Assembly: GCA_019188255.1 (NCBI GenBank)
Contig: JAETXT010000001.1
Coordinates: 8,370,001-8,434,000, forward strand
Direction of reading: 5' to 3'
DNA length: 64,000 nt
Origin: Verticillium longisporum
Taxonomy: Eukaryota; Ascomycota; Sordariomycetes; Glomerellales; Plectosphaerellaceae
The notes beneath the pieces were generated by a model. The model saw only the letters and a program-made list of their open reading frames with translations, was not told the DNA's origin and did no database searches. Positions 45,931 to 56,297 of the stretch are shown here, one piece after another (the first letter of the stretch is position 1; the number at the start of each line of letters is the position of its first letter). The position numbers and the translations under genes were made by a program.

Positions 45931-47489
45931 GTTGAATCTTCTTCAAGGAGAAACGATGTTGTTCGTGTTAGTCAAGGTGAATGGATGCATGCGATTGTGG
46001 TTGTAAGTGACGGGGTGGGAAACCATCGTGGCCACGGCACATATACCCAGACTAAACTTTGCCCACAATTGTGTTGTATCTGAGCATCATTCGTGATATG
46101 AGGGATAATAGCCGTGTTCGATAACGTATACACTTGGCCGATGCATCCTCCGTCCTTGCGCGTTGTTCGCGACTTTCACAAGAATAATAGGGTTGTGCCT
46201 GAGGAAGGGCCACAACTCGAACAATAATCCTGTATTCACCCATTTCTTTGCCCACGAATGAGAAAGTCCATTGTTGAGAACCCAACAGTGGATGAATTAT
46301 ACAGCAGTTCTGACGGCATGCAGTCTACCACTGAATCATGGCTGGTACACTGGCCATCACGCAGTACCCGAGCTCAGGGTTCGCTAAGCCTTCTCACATC
46401 AGCGTCCTCGAGACCTGAATGACCGAGGATTGCGCATTCAAGGGCATGTACCAAGCTGCAGGTTATTGTAAAGTTGGAGATATGACTACGGCTCTGTTCA
46501 TGGTCTTGTCGTCGGACAGGACATGTTCATCTCAGCAATATTTCCCTTGCTCATGATGAGGTGATCAGCGTGCTCGTGGGGTCAGTCCGAGTTGTAAGAA
46601 CGAACAGGTTAACATCGTCTGCTTAGTATGATCGATCGCAGCATGCATGTTCCTGTCGGGCGTCTGCCAGGCATGACTTTGACGCACCGACCACACAATT
46701 GGTTGCTCGTTGAGTGAAGGATTTCTGCCCAATGTCAAGGACTCATGCCATTCCTCATACAATAAGACAGCCACCGTCCGATGCCTTGTATCCAGCCTTC
46801 AGGCTGCCCATTGCCTTCTGCTCACACCAGAAACTCCGCAGTCTCATCATGGCAAGAAAGGTCACGACCTGCTCCCTGCTGCAAATGTCGTGACGTTGCG
46901 ATGCCACGGGGAACGGTACTAAAGTACCTTAGACTACAGTGCCGGATTGAGCTGCACGCACCCCCCCCCCGGATAGGGATGTTATACCCTGCACTTCTGT
47001 GGCGCAGTGGTGGTCGGAGGTGCCAGGAATAGCTTCATCAGCTGAACACTTGCAAGTCAACCCCCACTCTTCTTCAGCAGATCGAATCTCAAAAGGAAAG
47101 CCCTGTACCGTCCCGGCCGCCAGTCCCGTCCCTGGTGTTGTGTGTCGTGCGGGTAGGTCGGTAGATGGTGATAGTAGCGCGCGGCCCCCAAGGGCCAAGC
47201 GACCAGGCTGTGAGCGCCAAATGAGGCTTCATGATTCGCCGACAGAGCCAACCGCATAACACGAAACAAGTTCGAAGGCAAGTCTCCATCTCTCCCTGAA
47301 TCTAGACTGCAGGGTCGCTGTGATGAAGTGGGCGCAGGTCATTCGAGGTCGTTCCGATCCGTCCTGGTAAATGTATGCCGATCCTCTTATGGCATCCAAA
47401 GACGAGACGCGGAGCAAAACAATCCTTTTTATCATTCATTCCATGCAATAATCCTTTCATTTGTCGTTGAGCTTCGAGAGGTCTGCGCC
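45931..47489. promoter_or_regulatory. Divergent region, AA9 / membrane protein
   Basis: About 1.56 kb without a supported gene. Contains a C10 homopolymer at 46961-46970. Short open frames are unconserved. Confidence 0.45.
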
Positions 47490-49349
47490 ATGTACTCGCC
47501 CATCTCTGGCGCTGAATCCAACGAATATGAGCTCCGGGCACCGGGGGACGTACCAAGGCAGGTGGTTTCGGCGCCGAAGCAAGCTGGACTGCTGGCAAAG
47601 TGGTCCGTCTTTGGCGCTTTGCTGATCACAACGACACTGAGTTCTGTTCTTGTCGTCGCCCACGTCCAGAGCTGGCTCATCAACGATACTTGGTACCAGT
47701 TCTGGTTCCTTTCAATACGAATCAACAGAGCCGCCCTGCAGTCTGGTATCCAGATCATCGCCGTCCTCCTTGGTCTCATCCATGCCTCGGCCGTGGCGTA
47801 CCTCGTTCAGTATGGCGTCAGTCTCGCCTTCTTCAGCGGCACGAGCTTCACGACGCACAGCCTGCGGGCCATGATCAACACGAGTACGCAAACAGTCAAC
47901 TGGAAGGGTCCTCCGCGCTACATGCTTCCTGTTCTCGGCATGTCTGTTCTCAGCCTCATCTCTTCGGCGCTCTGGGTCGGCGCCATCACTCCCGTGGAAA
48001 GCAGTACCATTGTCAAACAGACCGTCCTCATCCCTTCCTACGACAACATCACCCACATTAAGGAATACCCTTCCGAGATCAATAAGTCGGGTCCCTCCGA
48101 CATGGCCAAAGAGGGCCACTTCACCTACTCCGTCGGCACCAAGCTCCTCGGCAATCTCATTGTCATTGGGTCATCTGCCACCACTCCCGATAACTCTACG
48201 CGGCGGCACCCCAAGATTGACAACACCCAGTACATCTACGAAGGCCGCTCCTACGGCGTCGGCTCGGCCGTTGGCCTCAAGGACTCGGCCGTCTCCAACA
48301 TCTCCTTCGCCACAGGCTACCGATACACCGAGCGCGGCTACAGCGCCGACGTCGAGTGCATCTACAACAGGAGCACGGCCCTCAAGATCGGCCGCGAGTT
48401 CCCCAGCCGCATCTTCGCAGTCGAGGGCTACCTGCCCGACAGCACCGGCTGGCGCCAGTATTCCGAGTACGTCGGCCACAGCCCCGACGCCATCGTCGCC
48501 GCCTCGGTGACCTACAGCGACGACTCGGTTCGGCGCTACGTCGGCATTGCCGCCGGCGCGAGCTACCGCGCCCTCAACGCGACGCAGTGCACCGTCGACT
48601 TTACGCCGCGCCTCTTCAACGTCCCGGTGGCGCCCGCGGGCCGCAACATCACCGTCACGCCCCTGGACGAGACGGACGACTTTGACCCGCGGCGCAACAT
48701 AACGCGCACCGTCGTGCGCCAGTTTGAGCTCATCTCGAACGACCTGACCAACTTTTACGAGTCGGTCCTCGGCAACGCGTTCCTGTCGAGCATCCGGGCG
48801 TGGAACATCTCGTACAACGCCAACGGCGCCGCGACGGAGGAGTTTGCCACGCTGAGGGGGCTCGAGAACTCCATGACTGCCATGGCGGACTCGATGCTGG
48901 CGGCCTACGGCGCGGCGCAGGTCATGGTTGGGAATTTCACCGATGAGCGAGAGGTCGACGTCACGGTGGAGACGCTCGTCATCGGACAGAGGGCCTACAT
49001 TATTGCTGTTGCCATTTTGAACGCCTTCATCGTTGCTGCTGTCATTGAAGAGGCCATCAGGACGAAGGGGTGGAGAGGCCTGTCCTCGCAAGACTTTACG
49101 GATTCGGAGTGGCTTTTGCTGTCGGGATATCGGGGCGGACAGGAAGCTGCTGAGAGTGAGAGGCATCGACTGCATTACCTGAACAACATCCAACGCAAGC
49201 CAGTGGGAAAGCCGGGTTTCTCAACATCGCAGTTCTCGCCGGGCGAGGTTCGCGTGGGCATGGGGCTTGAGACGCGGGTGGTCATGGTACCGGCTACCGG
49301 TGGTAGGGACGGTCGGATGGCGGTGAAGCTGAGCACGAGGGTCAAGTAA
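47490..49349 (+). CDS. Four-TM fungal surface protein with glycosylated ectodomain
   Basis: Uncharacterised membrane protein of 619 aa, one uninterrupted exon. The open frame extends upstream only to a GTG; ATG 47490 is the first proper start. Layout: a soluble N-terminus, TM1 (WSVFGALLITTTLSSVLVVA), TM2 (SGIQIIAVLLGLIHASAVAYL), TM3 (YMLPVLGMSVLSLISSALWV), a large ectodomain of about 340 residues with many NxT/S sites, TM4 (YIIAVAILNAFIVAAVIEEA), and a cytosolic tail. This is the same plan as the frameshifted gene at 12997-15120, although sequence similarity by eye is weak. The gene is clean and borders the AT-rich island, whose first AT-rich bases begin about 100 bp after its stop. Confidence 0.8.
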   Translation: MYSPISGAESNEYELRAPGDVPRQVVSAPKQAGLLAKWSVFGALLITTTLSSVLVVAHVQSWLINDTWYQFWFLSIRINRAALQSGIQIIAVLLGLIHASAVAYLVQYGVSLAFFSGTSFTTHSLRAMINTSTQTVNWKGPPRYMLPVLGMSVLSLISSALWVGAITPVESSTIVKQTVLIPSYDNITHIKEYPSEINKSGPSDMAKEGHFTYSVGTKLLGNLIVIGSSATTPDNSTRRHPKIDNTQYIYEGRSYGVGSAVGLKDSAVSNISFATGYRYTERGYSADVECIYNRSTALKIGREFPSRIFAVEGYLPDSTGWRQYSEYVGHSPDAIVAASVTYSDDSVRRYVGIAAGASYRALNATQCTVDFTPRLFNVPVAPAGRNITVTPLDETDDFDPRRNITRTVVRQFELISNDLTNFYESVLGNAFLSSIRAWNISYNANGAATEEFATLRGLENSMTAMADSMLAAYGAAQVMVGNFTDEREVDVTVETLVIGQRAYIIAVAILNAFIVAAVIEEAIRTKGWRGLSSQDFTDSEWLLLSGYRGGQEAAESERHRLHYLNNIQRKPVGKPGFSTSQFSPGEVRVGMGLETRVVMVPATGGRDGRMAVKLSTRVK

Positions 49350-49500
49350 TGAGGATAGGTCTTTTATAAAGCTAATAATGAGTTTGCGAGGAATGTGTTC
49401 CCGAGTTCTTATCGAGTACCGATAGCGCAGGCCGCATATTAGTTCGACGTTTATTTGGACGCCTTTATATATAGGCTTAGGAATATCTAAATAGTCTCAT

Positions 49501-49787
49501 TTTATTAAGAGGGCTTCACTGCTTATATAAACCCTAATCCAGTACTTCCGCTATGCTTGCGAGCTCTGAATTGGTAGGGTATCTAATAGGTCTTATAATA
49601 GTTAATTCTTATCTAATTCTTTTCTTCTCTGAGTTACTATTACCTACGTAAGTTAGATATACTTATCTACTCTTAGCGATTACGTAAGCTATAGTTTACG
49701 TACTCCTAAGAGTAGTAGATCCTAGATATCCTAGATATCTTAGATATTACTATCCTAATTATAGAGTTCCTTAATATTAATTTAATA
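49501..49787. repeat. Long inverted repeat, left arm, outer segment
   Basis: Aligns almost base for base with the reverse complement of about 56465-56751. Shared landmarks include GGGCTTCACT, ATGCTTGCGAGCTC, GTAGGGTATCTAATA, CTACTCTTAGCGATTA and GATCCTAGATATCCTAGATATCTTAGATATTA. Differences are mostly C/T or G/A transitions, as expected of RIP. The arm is cut at 49786-49787 (TA) by a pogo-like transposon. Confidence 0.88.
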
Positions 49788-49835
49788 ACGTGCATGATAA
49801 GCAAGTGGGCCAAACAAGCAAGTGGGCCACCTGAC
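49788..49835 (+). repeat. Left terminal inverted repeat, copy 1
   Basis: Begins ACGTGCATGATAAGC and contains the word AAGCAAGTGGGCCA twice in direct orientation, a likely doubled transposase-binding site. Confidence 0.92.
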
Positions 49836-49886
49836 GACGAAAACGCGACCTTCTTACGTTAACCATTAATTCCTCCACCAACAACG

Positions 49887-51539
49887 ATGTCTCCGCCCTC
49901 ACAAGAACGTCAATTACAGCTTGCTCTTCAGGCTATTCAAAATGACCCAGATCTCAGTATACGCGCTGCGACAAATATCTTTGGTGTTCCCCGAATGACC
50001 TTGACGCGTCGACTACGCGGTATTACTTCGCAACGCGACAGGATCCCCCTCAATCGAAATTTGACGGAGCTCGAGGAGTTAACGATTGTTCAATACATAC
50101 TTGAGCTAAATTCCCGAGCATTTCCTCCCCGGCTTTGTGAGGTTGAAGATATGGCTAATCGACTGCTAGCCGACCGCGACGCGCCGAGTGTCGGGAAGCG
50201 CTGGGCCTCAAACTTCGTCAGGCGACAACCAGAGCTTAAGACGCGTTTCTTTCGCAGATATGACTATCAGAGAGCCCAATGCGAAGATCCCGAGGCAATT
50301 CGCGATTGGTTCGCGCTCGTAAAGAACACAATCGCCAAATACGGTATCGCGGAGCCTGATATCTATAACTTCGATGAGACTGGGTTTATGATGGGCGTTA
50401 TCGGGTCCGGAATGGTCGTTACGAACGCCGAAAGACGTTCTAATACGAAAATGGTCCAACCAGGAGGTCGGGAATGGGTGACAGTGATCCAAGGCGTTGG
50501 CGCAGACGGGTGGTGTGTCCCGCCGTTCATCATTATGGCGGGCAAAAATCACCTCTCAAGCTGGTACGAAGACAGCCCTCTACCTCACGACTGGGTAATC
50601 GCTACGACAGACAAAGGCTGGACAACAAATGAGAAAGGTCTAGAATGGATTCAGCATTTTGACAAGCATACCAAGCCCCGTCGGTCGGCCGGATATCGCC
50701 TCCTTATCCTAGATGGGCACCAAAGTCACCATTCCGTTGAGTTCGAGCTCTACTGCAAGGAAAACAACATCATTACGCTATGCATGCCTCCCCATTCATC
50801 TCACCTACTTCAACCTCTTGATGTTGGCTGTTTTGGCCCGCTAAAGCAGGCCTACGGTCGGCAAATTGAGAAGAAGATGAGGGCAGGTACAAGCCACATC
50901 ACGAAGGAGGACTTCTTTCCCGCGTTTTTCGCAGCTTTCAAAGAAGCTATGACGGAAAGGAATATCAAGGGGGTTCAGAGGTGCTGGGCTTGTCCCAATG
51001 AGCCCCGAAATTGTGGTTTCAAAGCTGGATGTGAAGCTACGGACACCGACGCCCGTCGAGGGGTCCCCGATACATCAGAACCTTGGGTCTCCCAAACGCC
51101 TCACAACCCGATTGAAGCTAGCTGTCAGTCAGAGTTTATTAAAGGTCGAATCGCCCGACACCAAGGAAGCTCTCCGACGTCGATTCTTAACGCTATAGAC
51201 CACTTTACCAAGGGGACGCGTGGAATCATGCATCAACTCGCCCTATTGAAGTCGGAGAACCAGATCCTTCGAGACGAGAACGCGACACTCAGCAAGCGTC
51301 GGAGAGCTAAGAAAACACGTCTCAGGCAAGGAGGGAGTCTAACTCTAGGTGAGGGACAGGAGATACAAACCAATATCGAGGTTCAGGTCCAGATAAATGA
51401 GGAAACGCGTCAGAGAAGCAGTCGCCAACCAAGGGACGGGACGAAGAAACGGCGCTGCGGTGTCTGCGGCGAGCCTGGACATAATGCGCGAACTTGTCAG
51501 CTGGAGACGAGGGCTTCTGAAGAAGAGGATTTCAAGTAG
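49887..51539 (+). CDS. Pogo/Tigger-family transposase with CCHC zinc knuckle
   Basis: DDE_1 transposase of 550 aa that moves its element between TA sites. An N-terminal psq-like helix-turn-helix (SIRAATNIFGVPRMTLTRRL) is followed by a CENPB-type HTH (GKRWASNFVRRQPELKTRFF). The catalytic triad region is YNFDETGF, LLILDGHQSHHS and LLQPLDVGCFGPLKQAYG. A coiled, charged region precedes a C-terminal knuckle CGVCGEPGHNARTC. Residues about 362-392 (50970-51062) are out of family frame. Conserved FRGAGLVP and SKLDVKLRTPTP are encoded in the neighbouring frame, bounded by G5 (50969-50973) and G4/C4 (51060-51068). Two compensating slips thus leave the ORF open but garble about 31 residues after the catalytic domain. 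Confidence 0.9.
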   Translation: MSPPSQERQLQLALQAIQNDPDLSIRAATNIFGVPRMTLTRRLRGITSQRDRIPLNRNLTELEELTIVQYILELNSRAFPPRLCEVEDMANRLLADRDAPSVGKRWASNFVRRQPELKTRFFRRYDYQRAQCEDPEAIRDWFALVKNTIAKYGIAEPDIYNFDETGFMMGVIGSGMVVTNAERRSNTKMVQPGGREWVTVIQGVGADGWCVPPFIIMAGKNHLSSWYEDSPLPHDWVIATTDKGWTTNEKGLEWIQHFDKHTKPRRSAGYRLLILDGHQSHHSVEFELYCKENNIITLCMPPHSSHLLQPLDVGCFGPLKQAYGRQIEKKMRAGTSHITKEDFFPAFFAAFKEAMTERNIKGVQRCWACPNEPRNCGFKAGCEATDTDARRGVPDTSEPWVSQTPHNPIEASCQSEFIKGRIARHQGSSPTSILNAIDHFTKGTRGIMHQLALLKSENQILRDENATLSKRRRAKKTRLRQGGSLTLGEGQEIQTNIEVQVQINEETRQRSSRQPRDGTKKRRCGVCGEPGHNARTCQLETRASEEEDFK

Positions 51540-51598
51540 TTTCAATTGATTTAAGGCGTTAGGGTTCACCGGGATGCTGCTGTCGTCGCATGGTCGTG

Positions 51599-51646
51599 GT
51601 CAGGTGGCCCACTTGCTTGTTTGGCCCACTTGCTTATCATGCACGT
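51599..51646 (-). repeat. Right terminal inverted repeat, copy 1
   Basis: Exact reverse complement of 49788-49835 by eye. Outside it the duplicated TA (51647-51648) leads back into the long inverted-repeat arm. Confidence 0.92.
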
Positions 51647-51648
51647 TA

Positions 51649-51791
51649 TTAGCTCTTCTTTTCTTTATAGGTAGAATAGCTATAAGAACTAATATTAGGA
51701 GCTATCGCTAGGGTTAATAGCTACTCTAATATACCTATAATTCTCTAGTCTCTAGCGTATTAGATCTATTCTTCTAGTCTTAAAGTAAATA
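51649..51791. repeat. Long inverted repeat, left arm, inner segment
   Basis: Continues the arm after copy 1. It matches the reverse complement of about 56298-56465 (AGCTCTTCTTTTCTTTATAG, AGCTATCGCTA, CTACTCTAATATAC, TAATTCTCTAGTCTCTAG), with the right arm carrying one extra tandem 26-mer. It ends at TA 51790-51791, where copy 2 is inserted. Confidence 0.85.
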
Positions 51792-51837
51792 ACGTAATCC
51801 ACAAGCGAGTGGTTCACCCATGCGAGTGGTTCACTTC
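51792..51837 (+). repeat. Terminal inverted repeat, copy 2, low-coordinate end
   Basis: Begins ACGTAATCC and holds two direct copies of GCGAGTGGTTCAC. It carries CCCATGCG where the other end has CCCAAGCG. Confidence 0.9.
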
Positions 51838-51898
51838 ACCCCGACCCGACAAACATTCCGAGGAAAACCTCAACCCAAACGCCGTAAATCAATTAAAA

Positions 51899-53552
51899 TC
51901 ACTCCTCCTCGTCTTTTGCAGACGATGAGATAGCTACCTGACAAGTTCTCGCGTTGTGGCCGGTCTTCCCGCATACGCTACAGCATCGTTTCTTCGGCTG
52001 GGACCACGACGCGGGACCCGGGTTCTGCAGCGTTTCCTCTTTTATCTGGATATCTACTTCCTTCTGAGCAATCTTGTCCTGTCCCTCGCCTACAGCCATG
52101 CTTCCTCCTTCCCGGAGACGTAGCTTTTGGCCCTCCGGCGTCGGCTTAGTGTAGCATTTTCCTCTCGAAGGATCATAACCTCTGACTTCAAAAGAGCGAT
52201 CTGGTGCATAACACCCCGCGTCCCCTTCGCAAGATAGTCAACAGCATCTAAAATTGACGTTGGGGAGCTTCCCTGGTGGCGTGAGATTCGCCCTTTGATG
52301 AAGTCAGTCTGGGAACCTGCCTCGAGCAGGTTAGTGGGCGTCTTAGAGACCCAAGAATCACGCTCCCCGTGGGACGTCCCCGGAGGCGTCGTCGTCCTCA
52401 ACCTCACATCCAGCTTTGACAGGACTGTTTCCGGGTTATGGGGGACAAGCCCCGCTCCTCGAAAGCCTCCCTGGATGTTTTTTCTGTCATTGCTTGCTGA
52501 AATGCAGCCGAAAACGCCGGGAAGAAGTCCTCTTTGCTGATGTGCGTTGTACCCGCCCTCATCCTATCCTCGATTTGCCGACCGTATGCTTTCTTTAGTG
52601 GGCCAAAACACCCAACATCGAGAGGCTGGAGTAGATGTGACGAATGAGGAGGCATACAGAGTGTGATGATGTTGTTCTCCTTGCAGTAGAGTTCGAAGTC
52701 GACCGAGTGGTGACTTTCGTGGCCATCCAGGATCAGTAGGCGATAACCGCCCGAAGTACGGGACTTTGTATGCCTGTCAAAATGCCGAATCCATTCCAGA
52801 CCAATATCATTCGTCGTCCAGCCGTTTGGAGATGTTGCGATTCTCCAGTCGCGAGAAATCGCGTCGTCCTGGTACCAGCTCGAGAGGTGGTACTTGCCCG
52901 AAACCACGATGAACGGCGGGACGGAGAAACCCAACGCGCCAACGCCCTGGATCACCGTAACCCATTCCCGGTTGCCTGGCTGCCTCATCTTCACATTGGA
53001 CCGTCTTTCCGAACTGGTCACGACCATTCCGTTGGCGATAACGCCCATCTGGAAGCCGGTCTCGTCAAAGTTGTACATGTCAGCCTCTTGGATGCCGTAC
53101 TTGGCGATCATGTTATGCACGAGGCGGAACCACGCGTTTATCGCGTCCGGATCTTCGCATTGGGCCCTCTTGTAGTCGTACTTGCGAAAGAAACGCGTCC
53201 GGAGCTCTGGTTGCCGTTTGACGAAGTTTGCGGCCCAGTTCTTCCCGACGCGTGGCGCGTCACGGTCGGCAAGCAGGCGATTCGCCATATCTCCGACCTC
53301 ACCCAACCGGGGAGGGTAAGATCGCGCATCTAGGTCAAGGATATATTCGACAATAGTTTTCTCTTCTAGTACTGTTAATTTGGCAGAATTGGGCGGGCTT
53401 TCGCGTCGGGAGGGTTTGCCCTTCTGGCGTCGGAGGAGCGTCGTTAAGGGGACGGTGTAGATCCTCGCAGCACTCCGGGCGCTTAGGTTCGGGTCATTGT
53501 CCATAGCTTGGATAGCAAGGAATAATTGACCTTCTTTTGAAAGAGTCTCCAT
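51899..53552 (-). pseudogene. Pogo-type transposase with two frameshifts (copy 2)
   Basis: About 550 codons from ATG at 53552, read toward lower coordinates. HTH motifs (ANFVKRQPELRTRFF) and the DDE signatures (YNFDETGF, LLILDGHESHHS, LLQPLDVGCFGPLKKAYG) are intact in the first 370 codons. The frame then slips at a T6 run (52478-52483 on the plus strand, A6 in the gene), and again at T4 (52125-52128, A4 in the gene). Each is explained by one missing A. The middle part (KGRISRHQGSSPTSILDAVD) and the C-terminal CCHC knuckle (CSVCGKTGHNARTC, stop at 51899) are conserved in the other frames. As read, the protein is cut just after its catalytic domain. Recent mutation and homopolymer miscall are both possible. 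Confidence 0.85.
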
Positions 53553-53604
53553 CGCGGGCGGAGGTGGAATCTGTAGAATTCAGGTGTAGGTCGTGGGCCC
53601 GGGC

Positions 53605-53650
53605 GAAGTGAACCACTCGCTTGGGTGAACCACTCGCTTGTGGATTACGT
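53605..53650 (-). repeat. Terminal inverted repeat, copy 2, high-coordinate end
   Basis: Reverse complement of 51792-51837 with one mismatch; followed by TA at 53651-53652. Confidence 0.9.
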
Positions 53651-53652
53651 TA

Positions 53653-56297
53653 TATTAATAGTTTATACTCTAGGATATTAATTATATTTATATTTAGAGT
53701 ATTATAGATCTATTATATAATATCCTATTATATATCCCTAAAAAGCTATAATATAGATATTTTAATAATACCGTTTTCTATATTATTAAGCTATTCTATA
53801 GAATTATATAGTTAAGCCTTTATTAATTTATAATTTATTAATAATACTATAAAGAGCGCTTAAATATAGTTCTAATAAGCTATAATCTATATCTCTTATT
53901 AACTAGAGCTAGAGAGAGCTTTAGATTAATCGGGATATAGACTAATAATACTTTAAACTTTAAAGAGCTTATATTTATAGAAAAAGAGTAAATAGAGCTC
54001 TTAAGAACTAGCTTCTAAGCGAATCCTACTTCTATCCTAAATACTAATTTAGAGGGTATCTTTAATAATTATATTATTAAAATTAGAATTAATAATCTTA
54101 AGATTCTATAGAAAAGTTAAAATAATCGATTAAAATAAATAATTTTAAGGATTAGATTTAGAATAATAATTTATTATTTAAAGAGCTTATAATATAGATA
54201 TAGCTTCTAGTTATTAACCTAAAATAGCTTTTAATTTTCTTATAACCTTTTAAATTAAGAACCTAGAAGAAGAAGATTTTAAGTAGTAAAATAAATATAT
54301 AATAATAGATTAATAATATAGATTATAGCTTAAATTATATATACTTTAATCTATTAATTACTTAATTATATATATTTATTAATAGCTCTTTTATTAATAA
54401 TAAGGATTTTAATTTTTAGATTAGATTTATTATCCTCCTTAATAATAAATATTGTTATAATTAAGAGAATATATTTATAATATATAATAATATTCTTTAT
54501 TAATAATCTATTAAATATAAGTAGATTATATATTTAATTCTAATTAGCGAAATCTATAATATAATTAATAGTTTTAATATAATATATATCTTTAAATAAA
54601 TATTCTAGAAGATCTATAAATACCTAGATTTATTATTCTTATAAATAATTACTTTTATTAATAGCTTCTTATTCTATTAATACTTTATTTTATTAAATAT
54701 AATTATAGAGAAATATTTAATAATAGATCTTATAATATTATAATAAAGCTATAAAGAATATAAAGTTAATAAAATCTCTTAAATTATAGGAGGGGATAAT
54801 CCTATAAATATAATAATTAAGGGAGCTTTAAACTAAATATTAGAAGCTCTTATAAGGTCTAATAAAATTATAATTAAGATAAAGAATTAAATTAAGTATT
54901 AAAGAAAGAATAATTAAAATAAAAATATAATTAAAATTAATAACTCCTTAAAAATAGCTTAGTTACTAAAATAATAAAAATAATTACCCTTTAATTACTA
55001 AATTAATAAAATCATTAATCTATTATATAGCGATTAGGCTTTAGCTTCTAATATCTTAGAATCTAAGTCTAACTATTCTAGGGAGTCCTATTAAAGGTAA
55101 TCGAAGAGCTATAGAATTATAGCCTACTTAGCTACTTTATAATTAATATTATTAAGATTATTAAAGTCTTTATTAAGATTATTATTTACTTTAATATCTT
55201 CCTCCTTAATAATCTATAATATACTTTTAATAATAATACATTATTTCTCTAAATCCTATAATTATCTTATTAATTAATTATATAATTAAATAATTATAGG
55301 AATAAAAAAGAATAAGAATTTATAGCTTAATTCTTTTTATTTTAAATAGCTAAAAACTTTATAATAAGCCTAAATATATTAATAGGATTAGAAATAATAC
55401 TTATTAAAGCTGTAGATATAGGAAATATAGATTATAAAAGTTTATATTAGTTTATAAGAATACTTAGAGGCATATTTATAATAATAAGATCTTTTAAGAT
55501 CTAGGTCGTAATATATATTTAAAAGGTTAATTTTAATCTCTTTATTTATAAGATAAGACTTAAAGTAACCTAGATAAGGAACCTTATAAATATTATATAT
55601 ATATATTATATATTAAATTAATAGCTTTTATAATTAATCTTAATTATATTCTTATATTTAGCTATTCTCTTAGCCTTAGGGGGCCTAAGTATAACGGTCT
55701 TATATTTAGGAGGTATTATTAAGGCTAAAATAAGAAAGAAAATAAATAAATAGGAGTAATAAAAATAAATATTTATTAATTATATAAATATTATTTATAT
55801 ATATTAAGCTAGCTTATAAGTATTAAAGAACTTAATATAAAGAGAGGGAAAGGTTAATAGAATAGAGTATTAAAATTTATTAATAGGATATATAGATCTT
55901 CTATAGATCTTCTTTAATTAAAGTAATTTAATCTAATTATTCTTATTAAAAGATAGTTTAATTTATTAGGAATTATTCTAATAGATTCTATAAAAAGCTA
56001 ATAATTATTCTATTATATTCTATTAATATAGTAAGGATTTAGAGGCCTTAGGAGTATATATTTAATAATTATAAGAATACTATTTATTATTAAATTCTAA
56101 TTTATTTCCTTTATTTCTAGGATTTAGAGGCCTATTCTTATTATTTAAATTATAATTTAATCTATTTCCTTAGAAAGCTCTTTATAGGTAATATTATTAT
56201 TCTAAGGTATTAGGAATTAGAGGCTTAATATTTATAAGAATAATAGGTTTAAGCTACGTTTTTCCTTATTATTTCCTATTATTTCCTATTATTAAGT
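53653..56297. repeat. AT-rich, RIP-like degraded repeat DNA
   Basis: About 2.6 kb of nearly pure A/T with abundant TA and many AGCT/GCTT words, stops in every frame and no intact ORF above 60 codons. It lies between the arms of the long inverted repeat, so it is the presumed interior of an old element. I could not identify the encoded proteins. The composition is what RIP leaves behind in Pezizomycotina. Confidence 0.8.

Larger units (their letters stand above)
49788..51646 (+). mobile_element. Pogo/Fot1-type DNA transposon, copy 1
   Basis: Complete 1,859-bp element with 48-bp terminal inverted repeats that are identical by eye, flanked by TA target duplications (49786-49787 and 51647-51648). 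Removing the element and one TA restores TTTAATATTAGCTC, which matches TTTAATACTAGCTC in the opposite arm of the surrounding inverted repeat, so the ends are well fixed. Base composition is balanced, unlike its AT-rich surroundings, and the single transposase gene is open throughout. It probably inserted after the host sequence was mutated. Confidence 0.93.
51792..53650 (-). mobile_element. Pogo/Fot1-type DNA transposon, copy 2 (different family)
   Basis: 1,859 bp long, the same length as copy 1 and in opposite orientation. The 46-bp TIRs (51792-51837 and 53605-53650) start ACGTAATCCACAAGC and differ at one position; TA duplications are at 51790-51791 and 53651-53652. TIR sequence differs from copy 1 but has the same design, with a doubled word (GCGAGTGGTTCAC). 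Base composition is balanced inside an AT-rich host. The transposase is related to that of copy 1 but is broken by two one-base slips. Confidence 0.9.

Noticed and set aside
48171..49193. 340-codon minus-strand open frame
   Set aside because: Antisense shadow of the four-TM protein; composition follows from codon bias on the other strand.
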